From: Montifringilla adamsi
Lineage: Eukaryota > Chordata > Aves > Passeriformes > Passeridae
Assembly: GCA_017590115.1 (NCBI GenBank)
Contig: JAGGNK010008670.1
Location: forward strand, 7,448,541 to 7,512,540
Reading direction: 5' to 3'
DNA length: 64,000 bases
The translations under genes and the position numbers were made by a program. The notes below the pieces were generated by a model. That model was given only the letters and a program-made list of their open reading frames with translations. It searched no databases and was not told where the DNA came from. Below, in pieces: positions 37,688 to 48,924 of this stretch. Numbering within the stretch: position 1 is the first letter of the stretch; each line of letters begins with the position of its first letter.

Positions 37688-38832
37688 AGTGTCTCTGTCT
37701 TCCATACAAATAAGATTTGAGCTGAGTGTAGATTCAAAAATCCTGTTGAGTTCCCAGGGGGATTCCAAGAGAAACAATGACTGGCAACAACTCACAGTTT
37801 TTGATGATGCTGAGAAAGGTGTGGTGGAAGAGACTGTATAAATGTAAGAAGTGTTAATGTGTTGTTTAGATCTCATGTCACTGGAAAATGCTTAACCCTT
37901 TATCTCAAAGTTAGCATGAAGATAGTTTGTGATATTAATTGCTTCACTTGTTAATTGGATTACCTCCAAATCTGCATGTCATTCAACAAAGACAGCCAGA
38001 AGTGGAATGACAAACCAATTTATGAGTAGAAAGGTATTTGGCAAGACTGCTTTCAGTCAAAATGTCCCTTTAATGCAATGCCATGGGGAGTAGTTGGTTA
38101 AGAGAACAAAGTCAGGTTTGTGGCAGGGCTGTCAGTAATTTGAGAGGCTGCACATCTCTGGAGCAGAATCTTGCAGAAAGGGTAATTGCAGTAAGTGTCA
38201 ATCTTACATATCAAAAAAAGACATTGTGACCAAATGCCAGTATCATGTTCTGTGAGGTATCACAGTTCAAGAAGTAGCCCTGAAGCATTATGGTGTGTCA
38301 GATATCTGGACCCTTTGATTGGGAAGTGCTAAAATTTCCAAGAGTTCCAAAAGATGTTGCCAAGAGTTCAACTTGTTTTAATCCTATTTATTAAAGATCT
38401 AGGAAAGATGAGGACCTTGCCAAAGGAAGGGCTGCTGGCATTTATGAATTATGACTTATATTGCCAATAGTAAAATAGTGACATTGTAAAGGAGTACAGC
38501 AAAAAACTTGGATCTTAAATTAGTGGGTTTTTTCCTTGCTAATGTCATGAGATGCCACATTCATGAACGAAGTGGAGTACAGCATAAATTAATAGTCTGT
38601 TATGGGAATTGGCGTCTGTTGCTGACAGTGATTAATGAAACTTTTAACTCAGCTCATGTGAAATATTTTCAGGCTTATAGAGAGAGTGATACAACCACCA
38701 ATCACACTAATGGGCTTCAGTATTCTTTGCACCCTACAACAGAATTCTTTGTCAGAGTTATCTTCAGCATATTTGTGATTACCTGGCTTTGCAGTACCAC
38801 ATTTTGTGTCCTTTAAGGATTGGAAAAATCAT
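37688..38832. other. Noncoding unique DNA, nothing recognised
   Basis: This is part of the interval between the two duplicated units. A 102-codon plus frame (38508-38816) has no recognised motif. Confidence 0.5.
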
Positions 38833-38860
38833 TTGGAAAGAGTTTGGAAACTCTTTCCAA
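38833..38860. repeat. Perfect 13-bp inverted repeat with 2-nt spacer
   Basis: 'ttggaaagagttt' is followed by GG and its exact reverse complement 'aaactctttccaa'. This 28-nt palindrome could form a cruciform or RNA hairpin. No T run follows directly, and in a vertebrate context it is not a terminator. It lies between the two duplicated units at 37541 and 39671. Confidence 0.9.
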
Positions 38861-39670
38861 GAGTAATGGTTGGAAAATATTTTTACTGCCCATTCACTTA
38901 TTGATAGAAAATTTTATTTTCAATTTAAATGTAAGAAGTGTACCATGTATAATTTAGTTAGCATATATTGATGGTATGTTTATGAAATAAGTATAAGTTC
39001 TTAACCTCTGAATAATGAAAAATATGCCTAAAGATGAAACTGCATTACATATTCAAGTACTAAGTGTGCTTTTTTGCCTCTTGACATATCTTCAGACTGG
39101 GAAAAGAGTAAAGTGCTGAAAATAGAAAGCATTAATATTGTTGACAAGTAAACAAAAAGGAAGATTATAGCCCCACAGCTCAGAAAATTGTAGCAAATGC
39201 AGCCCTCAAGTTACAATGCAGATATAGTAGAAATGTATGTTTTCTACAGGAAAAGCTTAGAAAATGAAAATGACCTTTTAATGCACAATCACAATGTTTT
39301 TAATAATGGCACAGTATTAAGGTCCACTACTAAATTTCTTATAAAGGAGGAAGGTTCACCATATGTAGGGATTTCTCTTGTCTGATACAGTAAGTGTTGA
39401 AATAAGCATTTCTGTCAAAGGAACTTAAGCAGTCACAGAGAGCATTTTAAAAAAGAAGTGTAGCAGAAGTTACATGATTTTGAATATGTCTCTAAACATT
39501 ATTTTCCTATTCATTCTGAGAGAAAATGTTTTAGTAATATGTTTAATTTCTTTTATTGCCGATTTTTTAATGGATTTTAGGGGAGGTGGGGATTATTTTT
39601 GGTTTCTTGTTTCTTACATTCCCAGGGGTTTTATGGATCACAACATCTGTGAACTGAGTGGACAAATGAT
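38861..39670. other. Noncoding AT-rich DNA, nothing recognised
   Basis: No repeat or gene is recognised. Confidence 0.55.
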
Positions 39671-39785
39671 ATAGAAATTTGTGCAAACTGGTATTTCAGA
39701 ACCATTCACCAGCATGAAATGTCTATTGGCTTAAGCTTGTCCTTTCCTCTTTCTGTAACTTGTTAAACTGGTATGCTCAAGTGAT
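39671..39785 (+). repeat. Copy B of a local dispersed duplication, unit unidentified
   Basis: Collinear with 37541-37687: 'tagaaatttgtgcaaactgg', 'tatttcagaacc', 'caccagcatgaaa', 'gtctattggcttaagcttgt', 'cctttcctctttctg', 'cttgttaaac'. It lacks about 14 bp of A-rich sequence present in copy A. The offset between copies is about 2.1 kb in direct orientation. Confidence 0.8.
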
Positions 39786-41145
39786 AGCCCTTATTCAATG
39801 GATTTTCACAGTAAAAGTATAACTTCTACACTTAGATAATATTAATTCTCATTCTAGGCAACAGGTACTGTCTGCATGGAGATCAAAGGAAGTGTTTACT
39901 TAAATTGGAAATTCACTTGCATTTTTATTCTAAAAGGTGAGGGGTTAATAATAGACATATATTGCAATAAATACTTAATTTTTCAGACTTCTGTTGACCT
40001 GTGACTTACTCTAGCTACAAGGACTGAAGTAAAGGAAAGATAGTGCTGTTCTACGTCTTTGACATTTCCAAGAAAGACAGTTCTGGAATCTGTGGAGCTT
40101 GAGAAACTGGTTGTTCTGTAGCCAAAATCTCATCAGTTCTGCCACATTAAAAGGTTTTATTTATCCCACATTTCATGGGGGATAAATATTTGCATAAAAT
40201 TTTATTTTATCACCTATATAGTAATTCAATTTTCATCTACAAATTAGATAATCCAAACCATGTCTCCAGTGGATTGAATTCCCTGCACTCACATGTGCTG
40301 TCATCTCCCACTCATGGGTGGTGGAGAAAAACTCCTTGGAACTTAGCTGGCAATAAAGCAGTCATGGTTTATTGTTACTTATGGGAGGAGCCAAATTGGT
40401 CAAGAGAAACCCTGTTGTCAGACCACAAATGGCATTTTTTCTGCTGGAAAAAAGCCAAAGCAAAAGGCTCCTAGCCAAATCCTTCTATTAACCAAAATCA
40501 GTTCCCCACCCAGTCCCTCTCTGCCAAAATAAAACCCCACAGTCTGTTCTTACTATGATGCCACTGAAGTAGCAGCATGATTACTAAATTTTGTAACCAA
40601 CAAGCAAATTTGAAAAAAAATCTTTTGGATTGATGAGAGACCTGATAGAACTGAAGTATGTGCCAAAGGTTTGAATAGGCCTCAGAAGAGCTTTTTAGAT
40701 CCAGCTCTCATGACATTAGGGTTTTCCTGGTGAGAATGTTTTGCTTTATCAGGCCAATGTTAATCAATAGGATTGGAAAGAAAGAAGCCAACACACACCT
40801 TGAAAAGGAGGATATGGTATTTGGGCCATGGGGATTATGGGAAATAGGCAGTTTCCAGGTTTTTCTACCTGGCATTGATCATTCTTACCCAATTTTTTCC
40901 TCTTTCTTTTTCCATTGCATTTTCTTCCTGTGGGTGGCCCCATTTGGGTCATGATGCCTAATTTCAGAATTACTGTACTAAATGTTTGAATTTTGGTTTG
41001 GGTTTTTTTTTTTTTTTTAATATTTAGTGTCAGCACACCTGAGTAAACTGCAAATGTTTGAAAAGCAGATTGAGTAATTAAAACCCAACTTACTGTATGT
41101 TTAGAAAATTTTTGTCACTAGTAGGTGGTAGCAAGGCGGGGGGAA
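39786..41145. other. Noncoding unique DNA with a T16 run
   Basis: A T16 run lies at 41003-41018. Nothing else is recognised. Confidence 0.55.
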
Positions 41146-41310
41146 GAAAATTATTGAGCAAGAAAGGGCTTGTCAAGGAGAGTAACGAGTTAGGAGATGG
41201 ATAAACACAAGGTAAGTGATGAAAACAGTGACTGGTAAGAGTGTTGGCAAGAAATGAGCAATACATCACAGAAAATGTTTCATACAGAGGGATGGACTGA
41301 TTGCTCAAGT
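41146..41310 (+). other. Purine-rich stretch
   Basis: From 'ggggggaagaaa' onward, about 160 bp of the plus strand is strongly enriched in A and G. Function is unknown. It could be a decayed simple repeat. Confidence 0.5.
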
Positions 41311-42323
41311 TTGACTGTGTGACCTGTCACCCCAGGTATCTTCCAAACCACAGAAGATAGAATAAAGAGTTCTATTTTGTGTTTCAAATCCTTTTTAAAG
41401 CAAACAATTTTTTTAGTTATTATTTAAATATTAGGGAAATGTATTTGATAATCATCTGTCACTTCATCTGAGTAATTAAAAATGCTTCATGCTTGAGCTG
41501 TTGGTGTGTCATCACTTTTTCAAATGATATCAAGTATAAATAAATTATATTAGTTACAATAAGATGCAGTTTTTGTTTTGATGCAAAAGACTGAAATGAA
41601 AATTAAAGGGGTGTTGCCTGACTAAAAGAGTGAGGTGCATGTTAGTCTAGAGCAGGCACTAGACTTTAACAGAGAAAGTGATAGTGAAGCAGATTAATGG
41701 ATATTAATGCTCCCTTTGAGACAGTCCTAATAGAAAAGCACATCCCTTTTTCTTCTATTTCAAAAGTTTGTCATTTCAATATCATGTAATGAGCACCAAC
41801 TTTTCAATATGTCACATCCTACTTAACTAACTCACAGTGGTTTTGGAAATCTGTCTGTAAGAGTCATAGTTTAAGATCTGGAAATCTGAGCCTTACTGTG
41901 GAGGTAGAATGGTAAAGAAATGCAGTATTTACCTGGTATAAAAGTCTATACCACAAACTTTGTTTTCTTTTGAGGGCTTCTTTTCTTAACTTGGGGTAAT
42001 ATTTTCATGGTAGTGATGTACTTCAGCTCATCATTTTGCTGTATTATAGCTGGAGCAGTGATTGTGTTGTAACTTTTTGTGTAGATAAATTTTTTTTTTC
42101 TATTTTTTTTTTCCATTTATTGTTCTCTACCTCAACCTTCTGAACTCAGAGTATTTGCACTGTCAGTTTTGTGCCTTTCAAACATTATCAATCAAGTTGC
42201 TGCTGACTTTGAATCTCAACATCTTATTGTTGGTATAAGAGGAATTACATCATCTATTGTCGGGTAAATGCTTGAGCTGCAACTTCTTCTCAAGGAGGCA
42301 AAATAATCCAAGGGATTTGGGTT

Positions 42324-42324
<1 letters not shown>
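41311..42324. other. Noncoding AT-rich DNA, nothing recognised
   Basis: T runs occur near 42090-42112. No gene or repeat family is recognised. Confidence 0.55.

Positions 42325-42382
<58 letters not shown>
42325..42382 (+). repeat. Uninterrupted T58 mononucleotide run
   Basis: Fifty-eight consecutive T bases are bounded by G at 42324 and G at 42383. This is by far the longest homopolymer in the window. It could be a slippage-expanded tract or the poly-A tail of a minus-strand retrocopy. The 9-mer 'aatccaagg' occurs on both sides (42305-42313 and 42609-42617), but no recognisable inserted gene lies between. Length is likely to be unreliable in any assembly. Confidence 0.95.
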
Positions 42383-42383
<1 letters not shown>

Positions 42384-43593
42384 TACAAAAATCATAGTCA
42401 CAGCATATTGGCAAATATCTTTCTCCTGGAAAGAGTTATTTTAAAACATACCTTGCTAACATCAAAACATTTAAAGCAATTAAAAGCTTTGTATCTTGCT
42501 TCCCCTGAGACCCAGCTGGCTGCAGCAGGTTGAATTACCAGGTTAGCAGCATGTCTTTGTGAGCCTGGGGAGTCTCAGATGTGGTACCTGACAGAAAGAA
42601 ATAGTGTGAATCCAAGGTATGATGACGTGGAGTAGCAGCATTATTATGCTGAAGACATCTGGTTTGTCCATCAGCCTCAAAGGACACAAATGTAGTCACG
42701 TTGTTCCTGGCTGCTGCTTATCCATACCTCTGGAAGCCATGTGGTGGTGGAGGCTCTGCAGCAATCAGGTTTAGTACTTTTCTGGTCTCACCCCATCAGG
42801 TTTTGTTCCCAAAGGTTTAAGGTGTCTCCCTTTCCTCACTGCAGCTGCTATTGTTTTCTGGTAAGGTTGCCTGATCATGGAGAGGAACCCCTCTTTTCCT
42901 GGTCTGCAGTAACTTTAAAAGTATTTTAAGGTGAACTTCTCTATCTGTTTCCTCTCTTGAAAAGCAGCCTTGATTTTACCTTCCCACATGTTTCTCAGGT
43001 ATGTGATAATACTATATGACTCTGAAATCAATAATTATCACCTTCTTGTGTATATACATTGAATTTTGTGGCTAAGGAAAACCATGCATTCATTTTTGCT
43101 TTCTAGTCCAGGATGATGCAGTCTTCTGGAATGTTGTTTTTGGAAACCCCAGCTACAGCAGACTTGTGCAATAGAGCTGAGTGACAAATGATGTGTGGGG
43201 AAAAGCAGTGGAAGGATGTCCTGTTGGTGTATCCCTGAGAAAATCCCCTTTTACGCACGGGCAGCTGCAGTGTCTTCCCTCCTGCATGTCAGTTTGTAAT
43301 CAGCAGAACAATAGAAGTCTGTCAGTGGCTCTAAGCACAGTAGGTCAGATACTTTGATAAGCATATATCTGCCTTGGCTAAGTAACAGCTACAACCTAAG
43401 CATTTATATCCTGGTAGCATCCACAGGAGGTGCCTTCTGGGAGCAGGGTAGCGGGATGAGGCCCTAACGATGCCTCTGCTATTCCAGAGCTGTTGTGGCT
43501 GCAATGGAGCACCCAGCTGAGCCCTCCTCAGGCTCTGGGGTGGTGAACAGGCTGCCTGATCAACTCAGGGTGTATCTACGGGACAATGAAAAA
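42383..43593. other. Noncoding unique DNA, nothing recognised
   Basis: No recognised repeat or gene. If the T58 run is a tail, this would be its body on the minus strand, but I cannot match it to any gene. Confidence 0.5.
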
Positions 43594-43688
43594 AGGAAGA
43601 TTAGAAGATTGCAGCTGAAGTTGTGTGCCTTGTCCTGGTTGTTGAGGAAGCAGACAAGAAAGTTGCAGCTCTGTGCAACCTCTTGGTC
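43594..43688 (+). repeat. Imperfect tandem duplication, about 51-bp offset
   Basis: Copy 1 (43594-43641) contains 'aggaagattagaagattgca' and 'tgtgccttgtcctgg'. Copy 2 (43645-43688) contains 'aggaagcagacaagaaagtt', 'gcagctctgtgcaacctctt' and 'gg'. The shared order is AGGAAG, TTGCAGCT, TGTGC, TGG. Both fall in one plus-strand frame (43495-43806), giving RKIRRLQLKLCALSW and RKQTRKLQLCATSW. No protein family is recognised and the frame is not proven to be coding. Confidence 0.55.
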
Positions 43689-46509
43689 ACCTGTGTATTA
43701 TTCTTCTCAGATCACCAGCCTCTCTGTGCATGCAGTTGCTCCCAGGTCCACTTATCCCCATATAAAACTAGTGAACAAAAATGTTTGGGCTAATATCTTT
43801 CTCTAACCCAGACTTTTGAGGCACAGAGGCACTGCAGGAGATGAGCAGAGTGGTGGTTCCCAGGGCTGCAGCCTGGCCACAGCACCTAAACCACTCTGCT
43901 GACCCACCAAAGCGGAGAGCAAAGCCCAGCTTGCCTGTCCCAGTGCTCCTTTATTGATGGCTATTATGTTAACGTGAGGGCAGAACTCTTTCCTCTACGT
44001 TAAAAAAACCCCTTCCCCCTGCATGCCTCTCTCCTATTTAATTTCTTTCTATAAAAACCTCTGCAGTAAAATGAATGTGGCAGATGTCTACTCTTCTGAA
44101 AAAAGATTATGCTTTGAAGCCACACAGTAGCCTCACTTTTCACAGCATTAATGATGTGGACTAAGCTTCAGGAATTGTATTTAAAAAATACTCCAAATAG
44201 AAGAGGTCTATTCAGCTGCTAAGCACACCCATATTTTTAATAGCTAACGTGAGTGTGTACACACATACAGAGAGAGTTCTTTTCAATCCTTCTTTTTCCT
44301 AGATGTGAGTACAGATTTGAGCACAGGCTGATTTTTTTTTTTTTTTTTTTCATTTTATGGCTCGAAATAATCAGAAATTTTTTTTGTTTGATATATGCAA
44401 GCAGTTGCAGTGGTGGGACTTGCTGGGTGCTCCCTGGAGGATGCCCCTGTGGCAGGAAGTGCACTGCTTTTGCTGGGAGCTGCCTGGTGCAGTCTCTCCT
44501 CAGGGACAAGGTGTTTACCAGCAGCACCACAGTGCCACCAGCATTGTCTTCACTAAACCTGCACACTTGTGACCTTTTTCCTAAGTAATTGTTTTCACGG
44601 GATTTCAGCCTTTGATAATAAAAACTTGATATTTGCAGGCATCATTTGGAAAACAAACACTTCCCAAACAAATTATGCTGATGTGTCAATGACTTGACTT
44701 GGAAACTCTTCCCAATGCTTGGACTCAGCTTGCAGGGTTTCTTTAACTTCTCTGTGTTTGACAAGTGTCTTTCCTTACTGGGACCTGAGGCTCCTGTCTT
44801 GTTCTTTATTTTGCTGTCTTGGAAGTTGGTGCTTTTGCACTGTTGAGATGATGTGCTTCAGATGGGGATGAAATCATCTCTGAAATCGGCCACTGTATCT
44901 TTGTGAAGGTGCTCTGGGATCCTTGAGGCTCAAGGCAGCCCAGGGTCCTCAGAGTCTTCTAAAGTGAACTGCAACAACTTTTTGACTTAGGTTTGGAAAA
45001 AGAAAAAAACAAAAACAACAACAAAAAGCAACAATCCCAAACTGAAAAAATAACTTTGAAAAGTTGAACCAAAAAGTTTTCCAGGGGGATAAAAGCCCAG
45101 TTACAAATATCTGTGCTTCAGCAGTGACAGCTTCACTGTGTCTTAGTGTCCTCGCTAAGAGCCAGAGGAGACAAATTTGGTTTGTTCATTACTGCCCTAG
45201 GTAAGAGAAAAATAAATGTAAAAAACTCACAGAAAATGCAATTTATCTTCATAGGAGTCCATTTATATTAAACAGAGGAATGCCAATCTTTTTCGTGCTC
45301 TAGTGTTTCTGTAATTCTGTAGCAACTGACCTAATTTTCATGCACAGTAGATGAAGTTAAAATTAAATACAAATAATTTTCTTTTGTATTGGTTTTGTTT
45401 CTCTTTAGGAGGCAATGTTTTAATGCCCTAAAAATCACTTCTGTCTAAATGCTAATTTAGTATTTACAGGTTCTCTGGTCTTTTGGATTTGTGTCTTTCT
45501 TCGTTGATTTATTTTCTTTTTTGTTTTTTTCTTGTTGATAGTGCCTCTATAGATAAACCCCTCCCTCTTATTATTTAATTTTTTTTCTTTAAATCTGACT
45601 CAGGCATGAGTGTAGGTAGCACTAAAATATGAATACTAAACTGTGACACTTTAATATATTAGATACAGACTACATAATCTCATTCCAAACAAACAAAAAA
45701 TAGAAAAAAAAATATCTAAAGTTTATTCTTTCTACTATACAAAAAAATCAGCCAGGCTGTGGACTTTTGAAAGCTTTGGGTACATGATCTTTATGTATTC
45801 ATATTTTCTGTATTTGATGATACATTTGGCTGCTCTGTTCTCAGAAGTTAACAGAATCACATAGGTTATTACGTTTTAATTTTAGTGGCAAAAAATTCAT
45901 TGTTTAATGTGAACTGAAAGTAATACAGGAGAAAACTAATGAATAGTATTAATGAATAATAGTTTCAATGACTGTTTTTAACCACTTATGATATTTTTGT
46001 ATGTTGTAGAATACAGTGCTCTGCAAGTATTCAGTTATGTGGACATTAGACTGGAGAATTTTGTCCCACATATTAATGTAGGTAAAACATTGATACAGCA
46101 GTGATACAGTGCACAAGTGGAAGGTAGTATAGTGGTTCCATATATTTTTTTTTTTTTAATTCTATAACTTCTCATCAAATGTATGTTGCATAAACTTTCA
46201 GTACCATTTTTCACAGTTGTGAACATTTTGAATAGACCAAAGAAATTTGAAAAGTAAATGAAGCTCTAACATTTCTCCAATTACTTGTAATCGATTTATT
46301 CTCTGGTGCATGCAAGATTTAGTGGCAAAGTTTTCTGGTTAATCAGAAATTTTACAAATTGGATTGTTTATCTGTAGAAAGCTGGCTGTGTAACTGCAAG
46401 TTCTCCTGGTAAGACCATTTTAGACCTCCTGCAAGGGACTTAAGGGTGACCTGAGAGCTTTTTAGGGAAGTATTTATGCAGGTCATCATTTTACTTCTTC
46501 AAAACCAAA
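43689..46509. other. Noncoding DNA with T19 run and A-rich tract
   Basis: A T19 run lies at 44332-44350. A CAA/AAC-rich, A-rich tract lies at about 44997-45030. T-rich patches occur at 45495-45595 and 46145-46158. No gene or named repeat is recognised. Confidence 0.55.
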
Positions 46510-47000
46510 TAATCTGAAGTGCTTTTGTGATGCAGAGTTTGGAACAGAAATTGTTAAAGGCGGTCAGAAACTCCACTTGGAGAAATTGTTTTCAGCAGTC
46601 TCTGAAATGCTGGGAAGCAGCATTTGCATGTACCCTGTTATTGCCTCCATTTGAAAGGGATGCACTTGTTTGTAAGAGCTGCTGGGCTCGGTTCTGCCAA
46701 GCTGAGTTCTAGGTAACCCACAGAGACTTCCCAGAAAGTTGAGAGTGTGTTTCTTTGTTCCAGGGTATTGTGAAAGGGAATCAGCAAGGGCCTCTGGCTA
46801 AAAAATGTAAGCTGACCTGCAGTATGCAAGTGCAGGAGGTCAGCCATTTGATGTGGGATATATCTTCGGGCCATTCGAATAACTTCATAGCTGGGTCTCA
46901 AAATGTGACTTCCTGCGGCTGTGACCCGTGGACCTTTCAAGTACAGTGGAAGTCTTGATAGATCAGTCGTGCAGTTTCCAGGACTCTCAAAAATCATTTG
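46510..47000. promoter_or_regulatory. Candidate conserved noncoding element
   Basis: Repeat-free sequence with retained CpGs ('aaaggcggtcag', 'atcttcgggccattcgaata', 'cctgcggctgtgacccgtgg', 'cagtcgtgcag') and an imperfect hairpin at 46813-46844 ('ctgacctgca' pairing with 'tgcaggaggtcag'). Open frames on both strands (160 codons on -, 67 on +) overlap here, which suggests a low mutation load in place of coding. No alignment was possible. Confidence 0.28.
46764..46807 (+). other. Splice-site-bounded 44-nt segment, possible microexon
   Basis: 'tttctttgttccag' precedes and 'gtaagc' follows the 44 nt. Only one frame is open (GIVKGNQQGPLAKK). It lies inside the candidate conserved block 46510-47000. 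I recognise no protein. Confidence 0.13.
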
Positions 47001-48868
47001 CTTCTCAGCTGGTTTTCTGGTGTTTGAAATATTAAGACAATCATCTAGCACTTTTCCTTCTCTTGTGAAGTGCATTTTATTAAAATACATATTTTGTAAA
47101 ATTTTAATAAAGCAGCTCATACTTTTTCAAGGCTAGACAATACTTTGAAAACTGGTTCCAAATCTCTGGCCTCAATATATGAATACTAATTGTATCTTAT
47201 CTACTGTCGGTTATTGAAATCCCAACCAGTAGGAAAGCTAATCTGACATCTCCATTCACATACACCTTCTTTTGAGCCTCTTTACAATTCAGTCAGTGCT
47301 ATCAATGATTAAATATCCCAGTCCCTACAGTTTCAACCTTTTTTTTATCCCTTAACTTTTCTTTTTGGTTGTTACCTTCAGTTAGTGAACAGCTCATTTC
47401 TGAGCAAAGACATTGTGAAATTCACTTAAAATGACTGTTTGAAGATTTTATTAAAAATATATCTCTGTGGACAGACTCTGTCCTTCATTACAACAATAGA
47501 AATCCCCATTGTCTTCAGCACTATCACTCCAAATTTGCAGGAAGTTTAGAATCCAAACTGAAAGATGTGAAATACTTTTGAATATGTGAGCCATCAATTG
47601 AGAACAGCACAGGTGTTTGTTTTCACTGTGACTGATTTTGCTCACAGCTAACATATAATTATGGAGTCCATTCTTAGGCAGATGTGTACAATCCTTTAAG
47701 AGATCAAAGCAGATGGACCCAGGTCACTGAGATTAGAATTTGACCCTATTAGTACAATAATGGTTAAAATTATATGTAGTTTGTTTGCATTTTCCAGAGC
47801 TTGCATTTCAATGGGTTTATACAAGTTATTTCTAAATTGAATAATTCTTGCCTAATTTCACTTTCTGTGTTCAGCTTTAAGTACATTTTACAGTGTAAGT
47901 GCAAAGCCAAATTGTCTACAGTCCTCATCGTTTTACAGTCAAATCACAGATTCAGGCCTAGGACAATCTCAAAGTGTATGCTGGAAAGTTTCAAAAAATT
48001 ACTACAGTCCTTGAACCTTTGACCCACTGGTGTGGACTTTGCAATGAAAAATGCAACCAGCTATATCTTTTCTGTTTAAGTGACTTTTGTTGACTGTTTG
48101 TCCACCCTGTATTTATATACTCATTTTCAAGCACCCCTATTTTTATATCATGGCAGTAAAGAGAGGAATTAAGTTGAACAGAGACCTTTTTGCTGAAACC
48201 TTACAAAGGAGCAGGTACTTGACTCCTGCATAGGGAAGCAAGGTTTTCTGTTTCTTTGTGATGACTCACTGTGTGTCAGATAATGGAATCCTATTAGTGC
48301 CACCACGGGAGCATTAAGAAGGTTTGAGCGGGGAGAGGAAAAAATGAGGACAAAGAGATTTTTTTTTTAAAGAAAAATCAACTTTTGAGAAATACTAGAG
48401 GAAGCCTTTGTTTTAAGTTAAAGTTAACAGTGAAGATGAAGGCTGGCAAATGGGTGAATTTGGACTCTGTCCACTCTGTGTATACAGTTTGCTTGGAACA
48501 TGGAAGAATCCCATTGCTTACAAGCAATTTGAAATGTGTTAACTTACAACAGTCCTGCTGATCTATAGGGGGTTCGTTTGTTTGTTTGTTTAGCATTTTC
48601 ACTTCTTAACCATGAAGCATCAAAGTCTGGGCTCCAACCCAGTGTTTTGGGAGCCAAGCTGAAGGAGTTTGCTTTGTCTTTCATGACATATAACCCTGCT
48701 CTGTTTCTGCAGGATTTATCTCATATGTCTGCATGAGCCCTGAGATGCATTTTTCCTGTTCAAGTGCACCAGTGGGTGCACAGTCAGTGTCATCAGCTGT
48801 GGGTGTTTTTCTCTCTGAGTTTACAGAAATACTTAATGTTTCTCTTCAAGTCATAACTTCTGGAGTCA
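47001..48868. other. Noncoding unique DNA with a short (TTTG)n
   Basis: A (TTTG)4-type repeat lies at about 48572-48591, and a T9 run near 48360. No gene is recognised. Confidence 0.55.
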
Positions 48869-48924
48869 CGTGTTGACACGACAGTCTGAGCTTTCATTTA
48901 ATGAAAGTGGTGAATTTTTCACCA
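48869..48924. repeat. Cluster of three small perfect hairpins
   Basis: First: 'cgtgt', TG, 'acacg' (48869-48880). Second: 'ctttcat', TTA, 'atgaaag' (48891-48907). Third: 'tggtgaa', TTT, 'ttcacca' (48908-48924), directly abutting the second. The last two are each 7-bp stems with 3-nt loops and equal length. They could be binding sites for dimeric factors or simply chance inverted repeats. Confidence 0.75.

Noticed and set aside
45850..45872. 'acagaatcacataggtt' as a minus-strand CR1 tail
   Set aside because: Only about 15 bp resembles the CR1 terminus, and no further CR1 blocks follow.
46638..47120. 160-codon minus-strand open frame
   Set aside because: No recognised domain or splice context on that strand. 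It overlaps plus-strand frames in a block better explained as constrained noncoding sequence.
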